A stretch of DNA of 64,000 bases, taken from positions 54,244 through 118,243 of the forward strand of contig JAOPGA020000144.1 of assembly GCA_026419775.2 (NCBI GenBank), in the 5' to 3' direction. This DNA comes from Acrasis kona. Taxonomy: Eukaryota; Heterolobosea; Eutetramitea; Acrasida; Acrasidae. The notes under the pieces are model-generated. The model was not told where the DNA came from and did no database searches. It saw nothing but the letters and a program-made list of their open reading frames with translations. Both the position numbers and the translations under genes were made by a program. Positions 48,038-57,789 of the stretch are shown one piece after another (position 1 is the stretch's first letter; each line of letters starts with the position of its first letter).

Positions 48038-50079
48038 ACAAGATTGTCTTCTACGCGTTCAATAGGTCTCAGGAGGAGATTAACACCTCAACAATTGAGA
48101 AGAGATTGTCAGAGCTTTGTGAAATTGCAGTTGATGCAGAGGAAGTTGATGCTTTGTTCGACCTTTTAAAGGAATGTAAATATTCTGTTAATGTATCTGT
48201 TGCTTCTCTTCGCAAGAAGCATCCCAATAAAGTTTTTCAATATGAAGACCAATTTGAGGAGCCTCTTCGTCAATGCATCAAAGGCAATGGTACCATTCGT
48301 CGGTTGTTGCGTAAGCATTTCCGCGAGTATTCTTTGTGTCCAAAAAAGAGTGACTATTGTAATACCTGTGATAATCTCCACCATCAAATTTGGGCCATCC
48401 ACGCACAATTGCACCAAGATAGTATCTGTGAGCGACGTGCTGATCTTGAGAAGAAGCTGGAAAATCTGCAACAAGAACTGAAGGTGCACAAAGAAAATAG
48501 CGCAAAAGAAATTGATTTCATGCATCAGGCTGAAAAAAGATCAAAAGAGGAGAGGAAAGCTATTGATGAATATATCCAAGAAGAGAATNACAATGAAGAT
48601 AAACTGAAGGAACTAAAGCACAATCACATTGTTGTTTCTGAGGGAGACTATCAGAAAGGCACCCTCTTACCGTCATTTAATGACACGCGACAGCCTGGTG
48701 AATCTTACTACTTTCGCAAAGTTCTTCTTGAGCATTTTGTAGTGGCAAACCAATCAAATTACCAAAGTAATCCTCCTCAAATAAACCAAAACGTACAGCC
48801 ACCCCATCCTACTGATGTTTCACGCAGAGAAAAAGGAGAGTTAGAACCTCGTACTGGTTTTCTTCCTATTTCCTCAACAGAATCCTCAACACTGCGATGG
48901 AGGGTTCCTGGCCCTTCAGATGTTGTAGACCAATCCATGTCCTACATTATCGACAAGAGACAAGCAGGAGCAAAAACATCTGATCATACTATTAGTTTCC
49001 TGTCCCTGTATCAACAATCAATGTCCTCTTGGATTGTCAGGCATCACTACTTTCTTGACAATGCAGCCGTTAACAAAAGCAAGTACATCATGGGTTGGGC
49101 ATTTGATGTTGTCCAATTTACCAACATACGGTACATTCGAATCTCATATCTGATCCCTGGACACACAAAATTTGAACCAGATAGGTACTTTGCAAGGATG
49201 GTAAAGACCTTTTTGAAAAGAGATGTCTACATTACATCGGAGTTGATGGAAATTATTAGACAAACATGCCACTGTCAGCTCACTTCTGCAGAGGATATTG
49301 GCATTTGGAAAGAGAAGCTTCTGGAAAAGTACAATCCCTTAAAGGAAATCAACAAGTACAGAGACTTTCTTTTTGAAAAAGACATTGATAAGAAGGTGAC
49401 CATCAAAGTCAAGAAAATGTTACACAAAGGTGAATGGGAAGACATCACAAATTCGTTTGTTAAGGCTGACAAGGTTGACCTTGATTGCAGAGTAAACCTT
49501 GCAACTGAAAACTATAAAATCAAAAACCACACAGAGAGGCTGAGCAAGGAATACCTTAAAGATTTGATAAAATGCAAAGGTTGTGTCCCACATGATGTAC
49601 GTTGGTTTTATCAAGATTTTGTGGACGAAAATGATTCCTACGACAAATCAAAAAAGAAGAAAAAGGGAGAGGATGCTATAATTGAGGTGGCTGACGATGA
49701 GCAAAATGAAGCTCAAGATCCAGTGAACAACGCTGAGCCTCAACCACTATACACACCTGCACAACACATTTTGATGAACATCAAAGTTCAGAAGGATCTT
49801 GGTTCAAACTCAAAGGAATTCAAGGAAAACATGGACAAATACAAATTTCCCTTGAATGAATGGATTCCTGAACATGCTGACAACAAGAACTACGTTTCAA
49901 AGAGGTCGGCACTGTGGGAGTACAGAAAATCTTTGATTAATGGATCACATCCAGAGATTGTTCCGGAGAATGCACCCACTATTGAAGAGCCACCAAATCA
50001 TCAAATCGAAGAAGCTCCTCAAAATCACTTTGCATTTCTTGGGAACATGATCGCAAACTTGAACGTGTTTAGGATGTAA
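48034..50079 (+). CDS. DDE-type transposase catalytic protein
   Basis: 681 codons open from a non-ATG start. The N-terminal third has helices and a CxxCxxL zinc-like pair (YCNTCDNLHHQ) followed by a coiled coil. The core has HHYFLDNAAVNKSKYIMGWA (catalytic Asp with N-K) and YLIPGHTKFEPDRYFARM (second conserved block, G-H-T-K-F-x-x-D-R). This D-N..N-K / GHTKF..DR pair defines a eukaryotic DDE transposase group known from protists, fungi and animals; I do not assign its superfamily. One codon is ambiguous at 48589. Confidence 0.6.
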   Translation: MNKIVFYAFNRSQEEINTSTIEKRLSELCEIAVDAEEVDALFDLLKECKYSVNVSVASLRKKHPNKVFQYEDQFEEPLRQCIKGNGTIRRLLRKHFREYSLCPKKSDYCNTCDNLHHQIWAIHAQLHQDSICERRADLEKKLENLQQELKVHKENSAKEIDFMHQAEKRSKEERKAIDEYIQEENXNEDKLKELKHNHIVVSEGDYQKGTLLPSFNDTRQPGESYYFRKVLLEHFVVANQSNYQSNPPQINQNVQPPHPTDVSRREKGELEPRTGFLPISSTESSTLRWRVPGPSDVVDQSMSYIIDKRQAGAKTSDHTISFLSLYQQSMSSWIVRHHYFLDNAAVNKSKYIMGWAFDVVQFTNIRYIRISYLIPGHTKFEPDRYFARMVKTFLKRDVYITSELMEIIRQTCHCQLTSAEDIGIWKEKLLEKYNPLKEINKYRDFLFEKDIDKKVTIKVKKMLHKGEWEDITNSFVKADKVDLDCRVNLATENYKIKNHTERLSKEYLKDLIKCKGCVPHDVRWFYQDFVDENDSYDKSKKKKKGEDAIIEVADDEQNEAQDPVNNAEPQPLYTPAQHILMNIKVQKDLGSNSKEFKENMDKYKFPLNEWIPEHADNKNYVSKRSALWEYRKSLINGSHPEIVPENAPTIEEPPNHQIEEAPQNHFAFLGNMIANLNVFRM

Positions 50080-50230
50080 ATTAAATTTTATTATAGTCAC
50101 TCTGTTATTCTTGTTGACTCTCGTCATTGCGCAGTCCTCAACACACAAGTCGAGTTCCATAACCTAGAACTCGGGATTTCTCAAAATTCTAAAAAAAAAT
50201 AAGGGGTCCCTTTCTGATTGTGACTCCCAC

Positions 50231-51115
50231 ATGTCTGATTCATGGATGAGTAATTTGGATAATAATAGAACAATAGGAAGCTTGAGCATACCTGGTACGC
50301 ACAATAGTTGTGCGCTTTATGGTGGAGATTCTTACTTCTCAAACGACAAAAAGTGTCAAGATGCGTCTTTAGATGATCAACTTCGGGATGGCATTAGATT
50401 CTTTGATATACGCCTTTGTACTAATAACGGCAATTTGTTGTTATTTCATAATGATGTTTATCAGGAAGGAGACTTTAGTAATGTCTGCAAAACATGTCAA
50501 CACTTTTTAGCTGTGCACAAAACTGAATTCCTTATAATCAGAGTAAAGGAGGAAAGCGACTTCAAAGACCCATCATTCTCAAAAATCTTTATTAATCACG
50601 CAGAGCAACACGACATGTATTTAAAATTCAGTTCTATAATATTAACTTGTAGCTTCACAATACACGGCATGCACTCAAAGGTTGGAGATGTGAGAGGGAA
50701 AGTAATACTATTACAAGACTTTAATGGTAGTGACATACCATTTGGAGAATTCTATATAAAATACATTCCCACCACTCAAGATCGGTTCAAGTACGTTAAT
50801 TTTGAAGAGAAGTGGAATGCAATATGCGAGAACTTTGATAGTGCACAATCGAATCCAAACATTCCACACTTTAATTATATATCTGCTTCGACGTAACTAG
50901 TCATTTATAAATCTATTAAATACGTTGTTAGGTTTGATTTGAGCATTTTTACATTCAACCGATTCCTGGGACCAAGAGTGTGGGCAGATAACATGAACAC
51001 CAGACTGGACGAATGGTTGAGAAACTCTTCTTCACGTTCCCACATTGGAGTCATCATCATGGACTTTTACAAACCTGAAACTTGCGTTACAATATGGAAG
51101 CGCAATTTCCGATAA
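50231..51115 (+). CDS. PI-PLC X-domain phosphodiesterase
   Basis: Exons 50231-50892 and 50932-51115, 39-nt phase-2 intron, 281 residues. SIPGTHNSCALYGG holds the first catalytic His, QLRDGIRFFDIRL the metal/substrate strand and LLLFHNDVY the second His; TEFLIIRVKEE and GVIIMDFYKPET are later family blocks. It resembles compact bacterial-type PI-PLCs that cleave phosphatidylinositol or GPI without calcium. No signal peptide is visible. The ATG overlaps the last base of a transposon end, so the original promoter, and perhaps a leader, may have been displaced. Confidence 0.85.
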
Positions 51116-51129
51116 GTGTCATAATAAAT
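51063..51129 (+). repeat. 67-bp duplicated PI-PLC tail, copy 1 (in gene)
   Basis: The last 17 codons, stop and next bases of the PI-PLC gene; nearly identical to 52311-52377. Confidence 0.85.
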
Positions 51130-51149
51130 ACCCATTGAAGGTTCATTTA

Positions 51150-52195
51150 TCAATTTCTGAACCCATTCAAGGATCTCTATCCTTTTCTCATAGGAAATGG
51201 TACGCCACAAACGTACAAATCGACAGCCACCATCATCAACAACACCAACTCAACAACTGTCTCGCCAACAAACACAACTCCAGAACCAACAAAAGCTGCA
51301 ACCACACCGCCACCATCAACCATAACATCCGAGCCGACCAATTTCATCCTACAAACATCTTCAATCGCTTCTTCACCAACACCGTCAATAGTGACTATCA
51401 ATACGTCTCCGATAGCTCCAACCTCACCTTCGGGTCCGATGATCACCCCTCCAACTCCACAAAGTTCGGCCATCGCGACCACTTTGTCAACGACATCAGG
51501 TCCAATAACACTTGAGTCGTTAAGCGCAAAGTTGGATATCTTAAACGGCCAGAATCAAATTTTGATTCAAAACAATCAAATTTTACATCAGGAGAACATC
51601 AATACCAGGGACGTAGTTGTGAGTCTAAAGGACGAAGTTGCGAGTCTAAAGTGCAGAGTGACAGCGTTGGAGAAGCAGCAAGCCTCAATACTAGCACTAT
51701 ATGCTGGAGCTGAAGTGCTCAGCATATATTGCAAGGCATGCACATGGTCATACAACGCCATTAACTACAACACGCCAAACTGGAAAATAGACAATAATCC
51801 AGATCCACAAGTAGTTCAGAGTGCAATCGATCCACAATTCTCTAGAGTGAATGTCGAAGAGATTCACTCGCTACAGAGATACTTGGCGACTGATGTTAGA
51901 ACTGAGCAAGCACACACCGCTTGCTACTATCTTGTCCATTTCGGATAACGAGTTCCGCGATGCGTTTCATAACAAACTAAGTGATGAGCAGGCGCACTCT
52001 TTACCACAAAAGAATCCAGGAGTCAAGTTTTCGGACTCAACAAACTACGATTTGATTTTGCAGTACATATCGCAGTTCAAAACACTTGCTCAACACTTCA
52101 ACAATAAGAAGGCGATAATCGATAGTATGGTGTTGCGCTTCACCGGCATCACAACGTTACCGAGTATACGTGTTTTAATTCCAAGGCAACAATAA
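51150..52195 (+). pseudogene. Thr/Pro/Ser-rich (mucin-like) coiled-coil gene, frameshifted
   Basis: An open frame from about 51140 encodes a long Thr/Ser/Pro/Asn tract (NTTPEPTKAATTPPPSTI), then a coiled coil (LDILNGQNQILIQNNQ, VVSLKDEVASLKCRV) and a folded region (YCKACTWSYNAINYN). It stops at 51948 by a frame change; the neighbouring frame continues (LSISDNEFRDAFHNKL...) to 52195. No ATG is obvious. The mucin-like tract suggests a former cell-surface protein. Either a frameshift or an unplaced intron explains the break. Confidence 0.5.
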
Positions 52196-52310
52196 AGACC
52201 GTCTGTTATTTGTATATATTTCTTCGGTTGATAGGTACTACATTTCCATCTTATTCTATTTTACGATGTTGAGCATTATAATGCGTTTCACAGCATTAGA
52301 TTCAATTCTT

Positions 52311-52377
52311 ACTTTTACAAACCTGAAACTTGCGTTACAATATGGAAGCGCAATTTCCGATTAGTGTCATGATAAAT
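52311..52377 (+). repeat. 67-bp duplicated PI-PLC tail, copy 2
   Basis: Same as 51063-51129 apart from a few bases; the stop codon TAA has become TTA here. An isolated fragment of a second PI-PLC copy. Confidence 0.85.
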
Positions 52378-52569
52378 TAATTACTAGTATTGCTTTGGTC
52401 CTTTCGGGTTAATTTTTGTTGATGTTTCCGAATCCTCATTCTTGTAATTGTTTGGACTCTTCACATGCGCATCAATTGTTAATAGAACAATCAAGTCCCA
52501 TTTAGAATTAACGACACCGCAGATGCCTATAAAGTGCGAATTATTGTAGCCATTCGCAAATAATTCAAA

Positions 52570-53361
52570 ATGATATACACTTTTGTGTTCTCTCTAGCAT
52601 TCATCTTTCAAGCTTGTTACGTACTGTCTGCATGCACATTGCATCCAGAGGTAACAGAGGGACCCTACTATGTCGCTGGCATGCCAGTTCGCAGTGACAT
52701 AACGTAAGCATTAGATGCACATTGACTAACAAAATCTAGTGAAGATAAAACTGGTCTACCTCTAATCCTAAATCTCCGCGTTATTGATTCAACAACATGC
52801 TCCGGATACTCAGGAAATGCTACTGTTGAGATTTGGCATTGTGACGCAGCGGGTGTGTATTCTCACTATGAAGCAGCAAGCAAGAACCAAGGTACTGCTA
52901 CGGACACTAAAACATATCTAAGAGGAATTCAGTACACAAACTCAAGTGCGTATGTAACATTCAACACTATATTCCCAGGTTGGTACACCTCAAGAGACAC
53001 GCACATTCATTTGAAAGTGCATATTAATGGAAAGAACGTTCACACTGGGCAGTTGTTCTTCAATGACACCTTGGAAGCAAGCATAGCCAAGATTGCACCC
53101 TACTCATCAAACACCAATCAAGTTACGTTACAATCAAATGACAACGTTTACAAGTCAGGAGGAAGTTATGGAATGTTGTATCCTTCATATATCGGCAGCA
53201 CTATATCAAGTGGATTAACAGCGTCGTTGGACCTGGTGGTCGATCCTTCGTCAACTTCATCCTCAGGATCGCCTCCCGTCACAAATGCTTCTTACAGGCC
53301 GTCTGCTAACGCGTTCCACACTGTATTTATAATGATTGTACTAGCCTTCTTGTTGATGTAA
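52570..53361 (+). CDS. Secreted, probably GPI-anchored intradiol ring-cleavage dioxygenase
   Basis: Exons 52570-52703 and 52740-53361 with a 36-nt phase-2 intron give 251 residues. A signal peptide (MIYTFVFSLAFIFQACYVLS) precedes TLHPEVTEGPYYV, a conserved start of the secreted family. VEIWHCDAAGVYSHY and PGWYTSRDTHIHLKV carry the iron ligands: Tyr127, His133 and His135, with a second Tyr likely at 84-88. A Ser-rich linker and hydrophobic end (TVFIMIVLAFLLM) look like a GPI signal. These non-haem Fe(III) enzymes open catechol rings. Secreted forms are best known in fungi, where they act on lignin-like or tannin phenolics. Confidence 0.85.
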
Positions 53362-53448
53362 AATAAACCATTTGTTATGATTAATATTTTTTTTTACTGG
53401 TAATTTACAACACTCAATTGCTAAATTTGGAAGCGAGGCCGTTCAACA

Positions 53449-54993
53449 ATGAAAAACGCAATTCTCACAGCCTTGTGTATCTTTGCGATTATACATTCTG
53501 TAATTTCGTGGCAGTCAAGTATTGTGGGGTATAATGCGGTTTCTAAAAAACTGTCATACGTGCGGGATGCAGAGGGAAATGTGATTCCAGACTTTTCAAC
53601 ATCTGGTTATCATTCTGGAGAGCGTGAACTGCCAAACGTTTCGCAAGTGAAAACCCTATCATGGGTGGAAATGACCGACCACACGAACTACATTCAAAAT
53701 GCAATAAATGAGGTGTCGATCCTACCTATTAGTTCTAACTTTAGAGGGGCGCTTGTATTGGGTCCAGGAAGATATATTATAAAAGGTAGCCTCTACATCA
53801 ACGCTTCAGGAGTGGTTTTGAGGGGCAGTGGTCAGGGGATGAACGATAACATTGACACCATTCTTGAGGCCGTTGATAACACTCCTGATCAACGTGACGT
53901 CATTATAGCTGGAAGTGGCGACAATGACAGATGGAGAGCACAAGTAAAGAGCACCAAGACAAACATTTTGAACGACATGGATGTAGGAGACAAGATCATT
54001 ACTGTTCAAAAGCAATTATTCAGCGTCGGAGATACTGTAGTCATAACATACCCCACAACAGACGCTTGGCTACAATCTGTTCAATATGGCGGTACAGATC
54101 CACAATGGACAGTGAACGATCAGATATCAATTCAATACCATAGAATAGTGACGGCAACAACAGGAAACACAATTACAATCAATGCCCCTGTGTTCAATTC
54201 GTTAAGAAAAAATCTCTCCCAACCAACCATCTACAAACACGATAACACGAACCGCATCAATCACATTGGCGTCGAGGACCTACGCATAGTGATCAAATCC
54301 AATGGCGGTCCATCAGACGAAAACCACGCATGGAATGCATTGTCATTCACCGGAGCGGAACACGTATTTGTCAGGAGATGTACCATGACTGGATTCGGAT
54401 TAGCCGGCGTTGAATTCCAAACAGTAACCTATGCTACAGTAGACAGTGTCACTGCAGAGAAACCAGTAGCACAAACAACAGGTGGTCGAATGTACAACTT
54501 TTGCTTGAGCGACGCAGCTCAACACATTTTAATAAAAAATTCTCATGCCAGAGACGGGAGGCATCACTATGTGTCCAATGGATCTGCGAGAGTTAGTGGA
54601 ATGGTTGTTTTGAACTGTACTTGTAGCAACATTAACGCAGCCAGTGAGGGTCATCGCAGATGGTCCACAGGTATCTTGTATGATAACTTGAAGTCTGACT
54701 ATGACAATCTTGCCATTGGTATTTACACGAGAGGAACAATGGGACCCTCACATGGTTGGTCTGCGGCCAATAGTGTCGTGTGGAATTCAAGAGTGCCAAG
54801 GGGTAGCATTTGTGTTCAGAAACCTCCAACAGCTCAGAATTTCGGAATTGGATGTCATGGTGTGGTTAGTGGCAACAAACAACCCTGTCCTTTTGAAGCA
54901 CAACAAGGATTTATTGAGGGAAGTAATGTTGAGGGTCTTGAGCCGTCGAGTTTATATCTTGCTCAATTAGTGGATCGATTGAATAACCAATAA
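53449..54993 (+). CDS. Secreted right-handed beta-helix protein, polysaccharide-lyase-like
   Basis: 514 residues, one exon. Signal peptide (MKNAILTALCIFAIIHSVIS). The next part, PDFSTSGYHSGERELPNV and TNYIQNAINEV...FRGALVLGPGRYIIKGSLYINASGVVLRGSG, is the usual start of pectate-lyase-like parallel beta-helix proteins. Beta-helix coils follow (HVFVRRCTMTGFGLAGVEFQ, ILIKNSHARDGRHHYV). The exact substrate is unknown; carbohydrate cleavage outside the cell is inferred. The domain start resembles bacterial proteins, so lateral transfer is possible. Confidence 0.7.
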   Translation: MKNAILTALCIFAIIHSVISWQSSIVGYNAVSKKLSYVRDAEGNVIPDFSTSGYHSGERELPNVSQVKTLSWVEMTDHTNYIQNAINEVSILPISSNFRGALVLGPGRYIIKGSLYINASGVVLRGSGQGMNDNIDTILEAVDNTPDQRDVIIAGSGDNDRWRAQVKSTKTNILNDMDVGDKIITVQKQLFSVGDTVVITYPTTDAWLQSVQYGGTDPQWTVNDQISIQYHRIVTATTGNTITINAPVFNSLRKNLSQPTIYKHDNTNRINHIGVEDLRIVIKSNGGPSDENHAWNALSFTGAEHVFVRRCTMTGFGLAGVEFQTVTYATVDSVTAEKPVAQTTGGRMYNFCLSDAAQHILIKNSHARDGRHHYVSNGSARVSGMVVLNCTCSNINAASEGHRRWSTGILYDNLKSDYDNLAIGIYTRGTMGPSHGWSAANSVVWNSRVPRGSICVQKPPTAQNFGIGCHGVVSGNKQPCPFEAQQGFIEGSNVEGLEPSSLYLAQLVDRLNNQ

Positions 54994-55111
54994 TACTTCT
55001 TGTAACAATAAAATGATTGATCTTCTTGTTCTTATGCGGGTTAGTTGTTCACACTCTTCAACTCTCTCATTGTTGGAACAAAATCCATCAAATTGTAAAT
55101 AAATTGAAGCT

Positions 55112-55546
55112 ATGGAAAATAAAAATAGGCCACCACATAGTCTATTCTCGCTGAAGGGAAAAAGAAGTACTATTGGCTATTTGGCAACAATCACTTCGTT
55201 TACGCTTGTATCCTTCTACATTGCAAAGAAATCACTTCAAACAAGATATGAATTCGAACTGGATGAAAAGGAGAGGAAGGGATCTTATTCCACAAAACAA
55301 AATTATACAACGAAACCAATAACACCACAACAAAGAGTGCTTGAAGATGCACAGAGAGAAAGAGATTTCCTTGAGGCCAGAAGGGAGCAACAAAAAGTTG
55401 CACTACAAAGAAGCAACGATTATGAAAATGTACCGGCACTTCCAATAACGGACGATTATGAATCTTTTCCACAAATGATTGCCTTGAGGGAATCGATAGG
55501 ATTGAACAGTCAGTTGGACCAAATTGATGCGGAACATCCAATATAA
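55112..55546 (+). CDS. Small single-pass membrane protein, unknown
   Basis: 144 residues. A basic N-terminus and one membrane helix (IGYLATITSFTLVSFYIA, residues 22-39) are followed by a charged coiled coil (QQRVLEDAQRERDFLEARREQQKV). The size and layout fit a small mitochondrial inner-membrane or assembly factor, but this is a guess. The stop overlaps a poly(A) signal. Confidence 0.55.
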   Translation: MENKNRPPHSLFSLKGKRSTIGYLATITSFTLVSFYIAKKSLQTRYEFELDEKERKGSYSTKQNYTTKPITPQQRVLEDAQRERDFLEARREQQKVALQRSNDYENVPALPITDDYESFPQMIALRESIGLNSQLDQIDAEHPI

Positions 55547-55562
55547 TAAAATAAAATACTGT

Positions 55563-56710
55563 TTATTCATTACGTGGTGATTCTCCTCTTATTACAAACA
55601 AATCTCTAAGGTTCTGATCATTGTTGTAGTGCGGGCTCTCTGGACTCTCCGCACCTTCTCGTACCCAGTTAGCTGCTTCGGCATCCTAAACGTTAACTTG
55701 ATCTTACAAAATAAAACTTACAGTGATGGGATAACCTCTCTTGAAACGCTTTGTGAATCCAAGAAGCAGCTCTTCGCTGGTATCCTTCCACTTTTTGAAA
55801 TCCAAAATGATGCGATCGCGTTGCTCTCTTACAGCGTCTGCAATGTTTCCTTGAATGTCCTCGACCTTGTGTTTGAATTTTTGTATTTGATTGTCGAATT
55901 GTATTTGCTTCTCTTTTACGAAACCAACGTTCATTTCCTTGAGGCTGTATCCTCTCTGAAGGTTTCTTCTTACGTATTTATCATAATCCTTCACAATTCT
56001 TAGGATGAGGTCGCTCGTTGATATGCCTTCTGTTCTCTTGATGACCAAGAAGCGTCCAATGTCCTTGATCCGTTGGTATACGTCCTTGCCATTCTCATCT
56101 AGCGAAAGGTCCTCGCCGTGTGATACATAGTCAATCTAATGATTAGAGACGATTCGCCCGTTACTATTTCTTACTCGATGTTGCTTCATGTACTCTGGAG
56201 TAATGATCCATGGGGCCAGGGGTATAACTTCGTCGACATATCTGCAGTGAGAGACTGCTTCGACGCGCTCGCGTTCGTTCATTACAGTTTTACCCTTCAT
56301 CTTGTGAGTTATTTCGTCACCACAAACTAAATCTTAAACCTTCGCTACACGCGTTGTTACTTACCTCCCACGACTAGACAAGAGTTTGGAAGAAGGTTCT
56401 TTGCTTGTTGTAGACTTCTGGCATGACCCATATGGAAGAGATCATAAATACCGTCAGCATAAATGCGAACTGGCCTGTTCTTTGGCACTGGGACTGTGCG
56501 ACCGTTTACTTCTGCGAATACAACTTCCTCATCCTCATCCCACTTTACGGAGTTTCCATCACCAGTAGTAATATTGCCTCCTTCGTGCGCATGTGCTGTT
56601 GTTTGTTTTGCTTTCTTCCTCAAAGGTTCTTCTTCATCTTCAGATAGGTCATATTCGACCTCAACCTCGTTGTTTACTTGTTCGGCAGTTCTTTTTCCCT
56701 TGTTCGCCAT
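55563..56710 (-). CDS. PCYT1: Choline-phosphate cytidylyltransferase
   Basis: Four minus exons (56365-56710, 56175-56326, 55722-56135, 55563-55685) with introns of 36-39 nt give 344 residues. An acidic/basic N-terminus is followed by [23 protein letters not shown] (CTP-binding HxGH), then [29 protein letters not shown] and [13 protein letters not shown] (RTEGISTS signature). [15 protein letters not shown] marks the start of the membrane-binding helix. It makes CDP-choline, the rate-limiting step of phosphatidylcholine synthesis by the Kennedy pathway. It converges on the 55112 gene, 16 nt apart. The stop lies in AATAAA. Confidence 0.9.
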
Positions 56711-57057
56711 ATTCTATGCCCGTAGAGTCTATGTGGCTGTTTCGACCGTTGATCAACTGGGCAAATCACGAGTTGACCGCTCAGAGATCTACATGAACCA
56801 CGAACAGGCGAATAACTTGTTGACGTGGCAAATAATTGTTAAGCGAATTCTTTAAGAATGAATAGTATTAAAATCACCACTTTATGAGGTTTATTGGATA
56901 TAATATCTGTACAAGCAAAGTTTATGAAACGGAAGAAACATGCATGTTGTGAACCACCAACTAGGATTGAGCTTTCATTCTAAATGTACTCTTTTTCAAA
57001 AAGATTAAAGTAAAGAATGTGTTGTTCATTTGTTTTGATTTTATTACAAACTTTAAA
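56711..57057. other. Intergenic stretch
   Basis: Upstream of PCYT1 and downstream of the small gene at 57058. Nothing recognised. Confidence 0.4.
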
Positions 57058-57264
57058 TCATGAATATGTTATAATATCCATATCTATGTAATTGTGCCCT
57101 CCTTTAATGTTCTTTTCGAGGTTGCCAAATAACTGTACAGGTTTGATTTTGGAGCAATAGGTGATGGCGCTACTTTTGTTGCTAGTTGCCAGAAGTGCTG
57201 CAATAGTTTTATAATGAGGGGGCAATCTGCCAATAAAAGGTATGTTTTCATTTGTTTCCGTCAT
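57058..57264 (-). CDS. Small hypothetical protein (68 aa)
   Basis: Minus ORF with a good ATG (MTETNENIPFIG), TGA stop and AATAAA shortly after. Basic, no domain. It is divergent from a small plus ORF 33 bp away, a plausible shared promoter. Confidence 0.4.
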   Translation of the reverse strand: MTETNENIPFIGRLPPHYKTIAALLATSNKSSAITYCSKIKPVQLFGNLEKNIKGGHNYIDMDIITYS

Positions 57265-57297
57265 CCTGTCTTGACTGATGTTTGAAATTTATTTACA

Positions 57298-57513
57298 ATG
57301 CACCCCTCGTCATCAACCAACCGTCTTTTTGTAATGTTCACTTCTGTGAACGGCTCAATTGGTGAAGTCCTCTCGAGCAGTCTGACATGCCTGGGGTCAC
57401 AGGTACTATCTAACATCAATCTGTTAAATAACAATTTAGGACATAAGCAAGAGATAGAGGATCATGATATAGTATTGCAAGTGCAAATGTTTTATTGCCC
57501 ATGCAATAATTGA
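57298..57513 (+). CDS. Small hypothetical protein (71 aa or 40 aa)
   Basis: ATG at 57298, Ser-rich start. A possible 38-nt intron (GTACTA...TTTAG) would give a shorter protein; unspliced, it reads 71 codons with a CPC motif near the end. No domain is recognised. Confidence 0.35.
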   Translation: MHPSSSTNRLFVMFTSVNGSIGEVLSSSLTCLGSQVLSNINLLNNNLGHKQEIEDHDIVLQVQMFYCPCNN

Positions 57514-57563
57514 ATTATGCTACGGGGTTCATCTTAATACAATTCTTGACATTTTTATAACAA

Positions 57564-57749
57564 ATGGCCTTACTGAATTGGACATTTGTTCAATTCAGCA
57601 TGCTTAACAAAACATCACAAGGTGCAGATTATAATCTTAATAAGATTTGCTCTTTGTGTATAAAGGACATTGATGTATACTTTGATACTCCAGTGATAGA
57701 GTTGGATGAACGAAGTCTAGAAATCTTTGATTCGATAGTAGGATGGTAG
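57564..57749 (+). CDS. Small hypothetical ORF (61 aa)
   Basis: ATG start and mixed composition with an acidic end (IELDERSLEIFDSIVGW). It may be a fragment. Its 3' flank is the decayed gene copy at 57760-58210. Confidence 0.25.
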   Translation: MALLNWTFVQFSMLNKTSQGADYNLNKICSLCIKDIDVYFDTPVIELDERSLEIFDSIVGW

Positions 57750-57789
57750 AGATCATCAACGTAACTTTCCGCTTTTGGCACGCGCAGCA

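Larger units (their letters stand above)
46674..50231 (+). mobile_element. 3.56-kb DNA transposon with 30-bp terminal inverted repeats
   Basis: TGTGGGAGTCACAATCAGAA at 46674 and its complement at 50201-50231 (TTCTGATTGTGACTCCCACA) bound the element, matching over about 30 bp with one extra C. It carries a transposase gene in several ORFs on the plus strand. Its right end touches the ATG of the PI-PLC gene. Ambiguous bases at 46805, 46919, 47082, 47375 and 48589 suggest a multi-copy consensus. Confidence 0.8.

Noticed and set aside
54701-54970. Plus-strand 89-codon ORF in another frame of the beta-helix gene
   Set aside because: It lies fully within the 514-codon secreted protein ORF.
56386-56855. 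Several plus-strand ORFs over PCYT1 exon 1
   Set aside because: They are antisense to the well-supported cytidylyltransferase exon.
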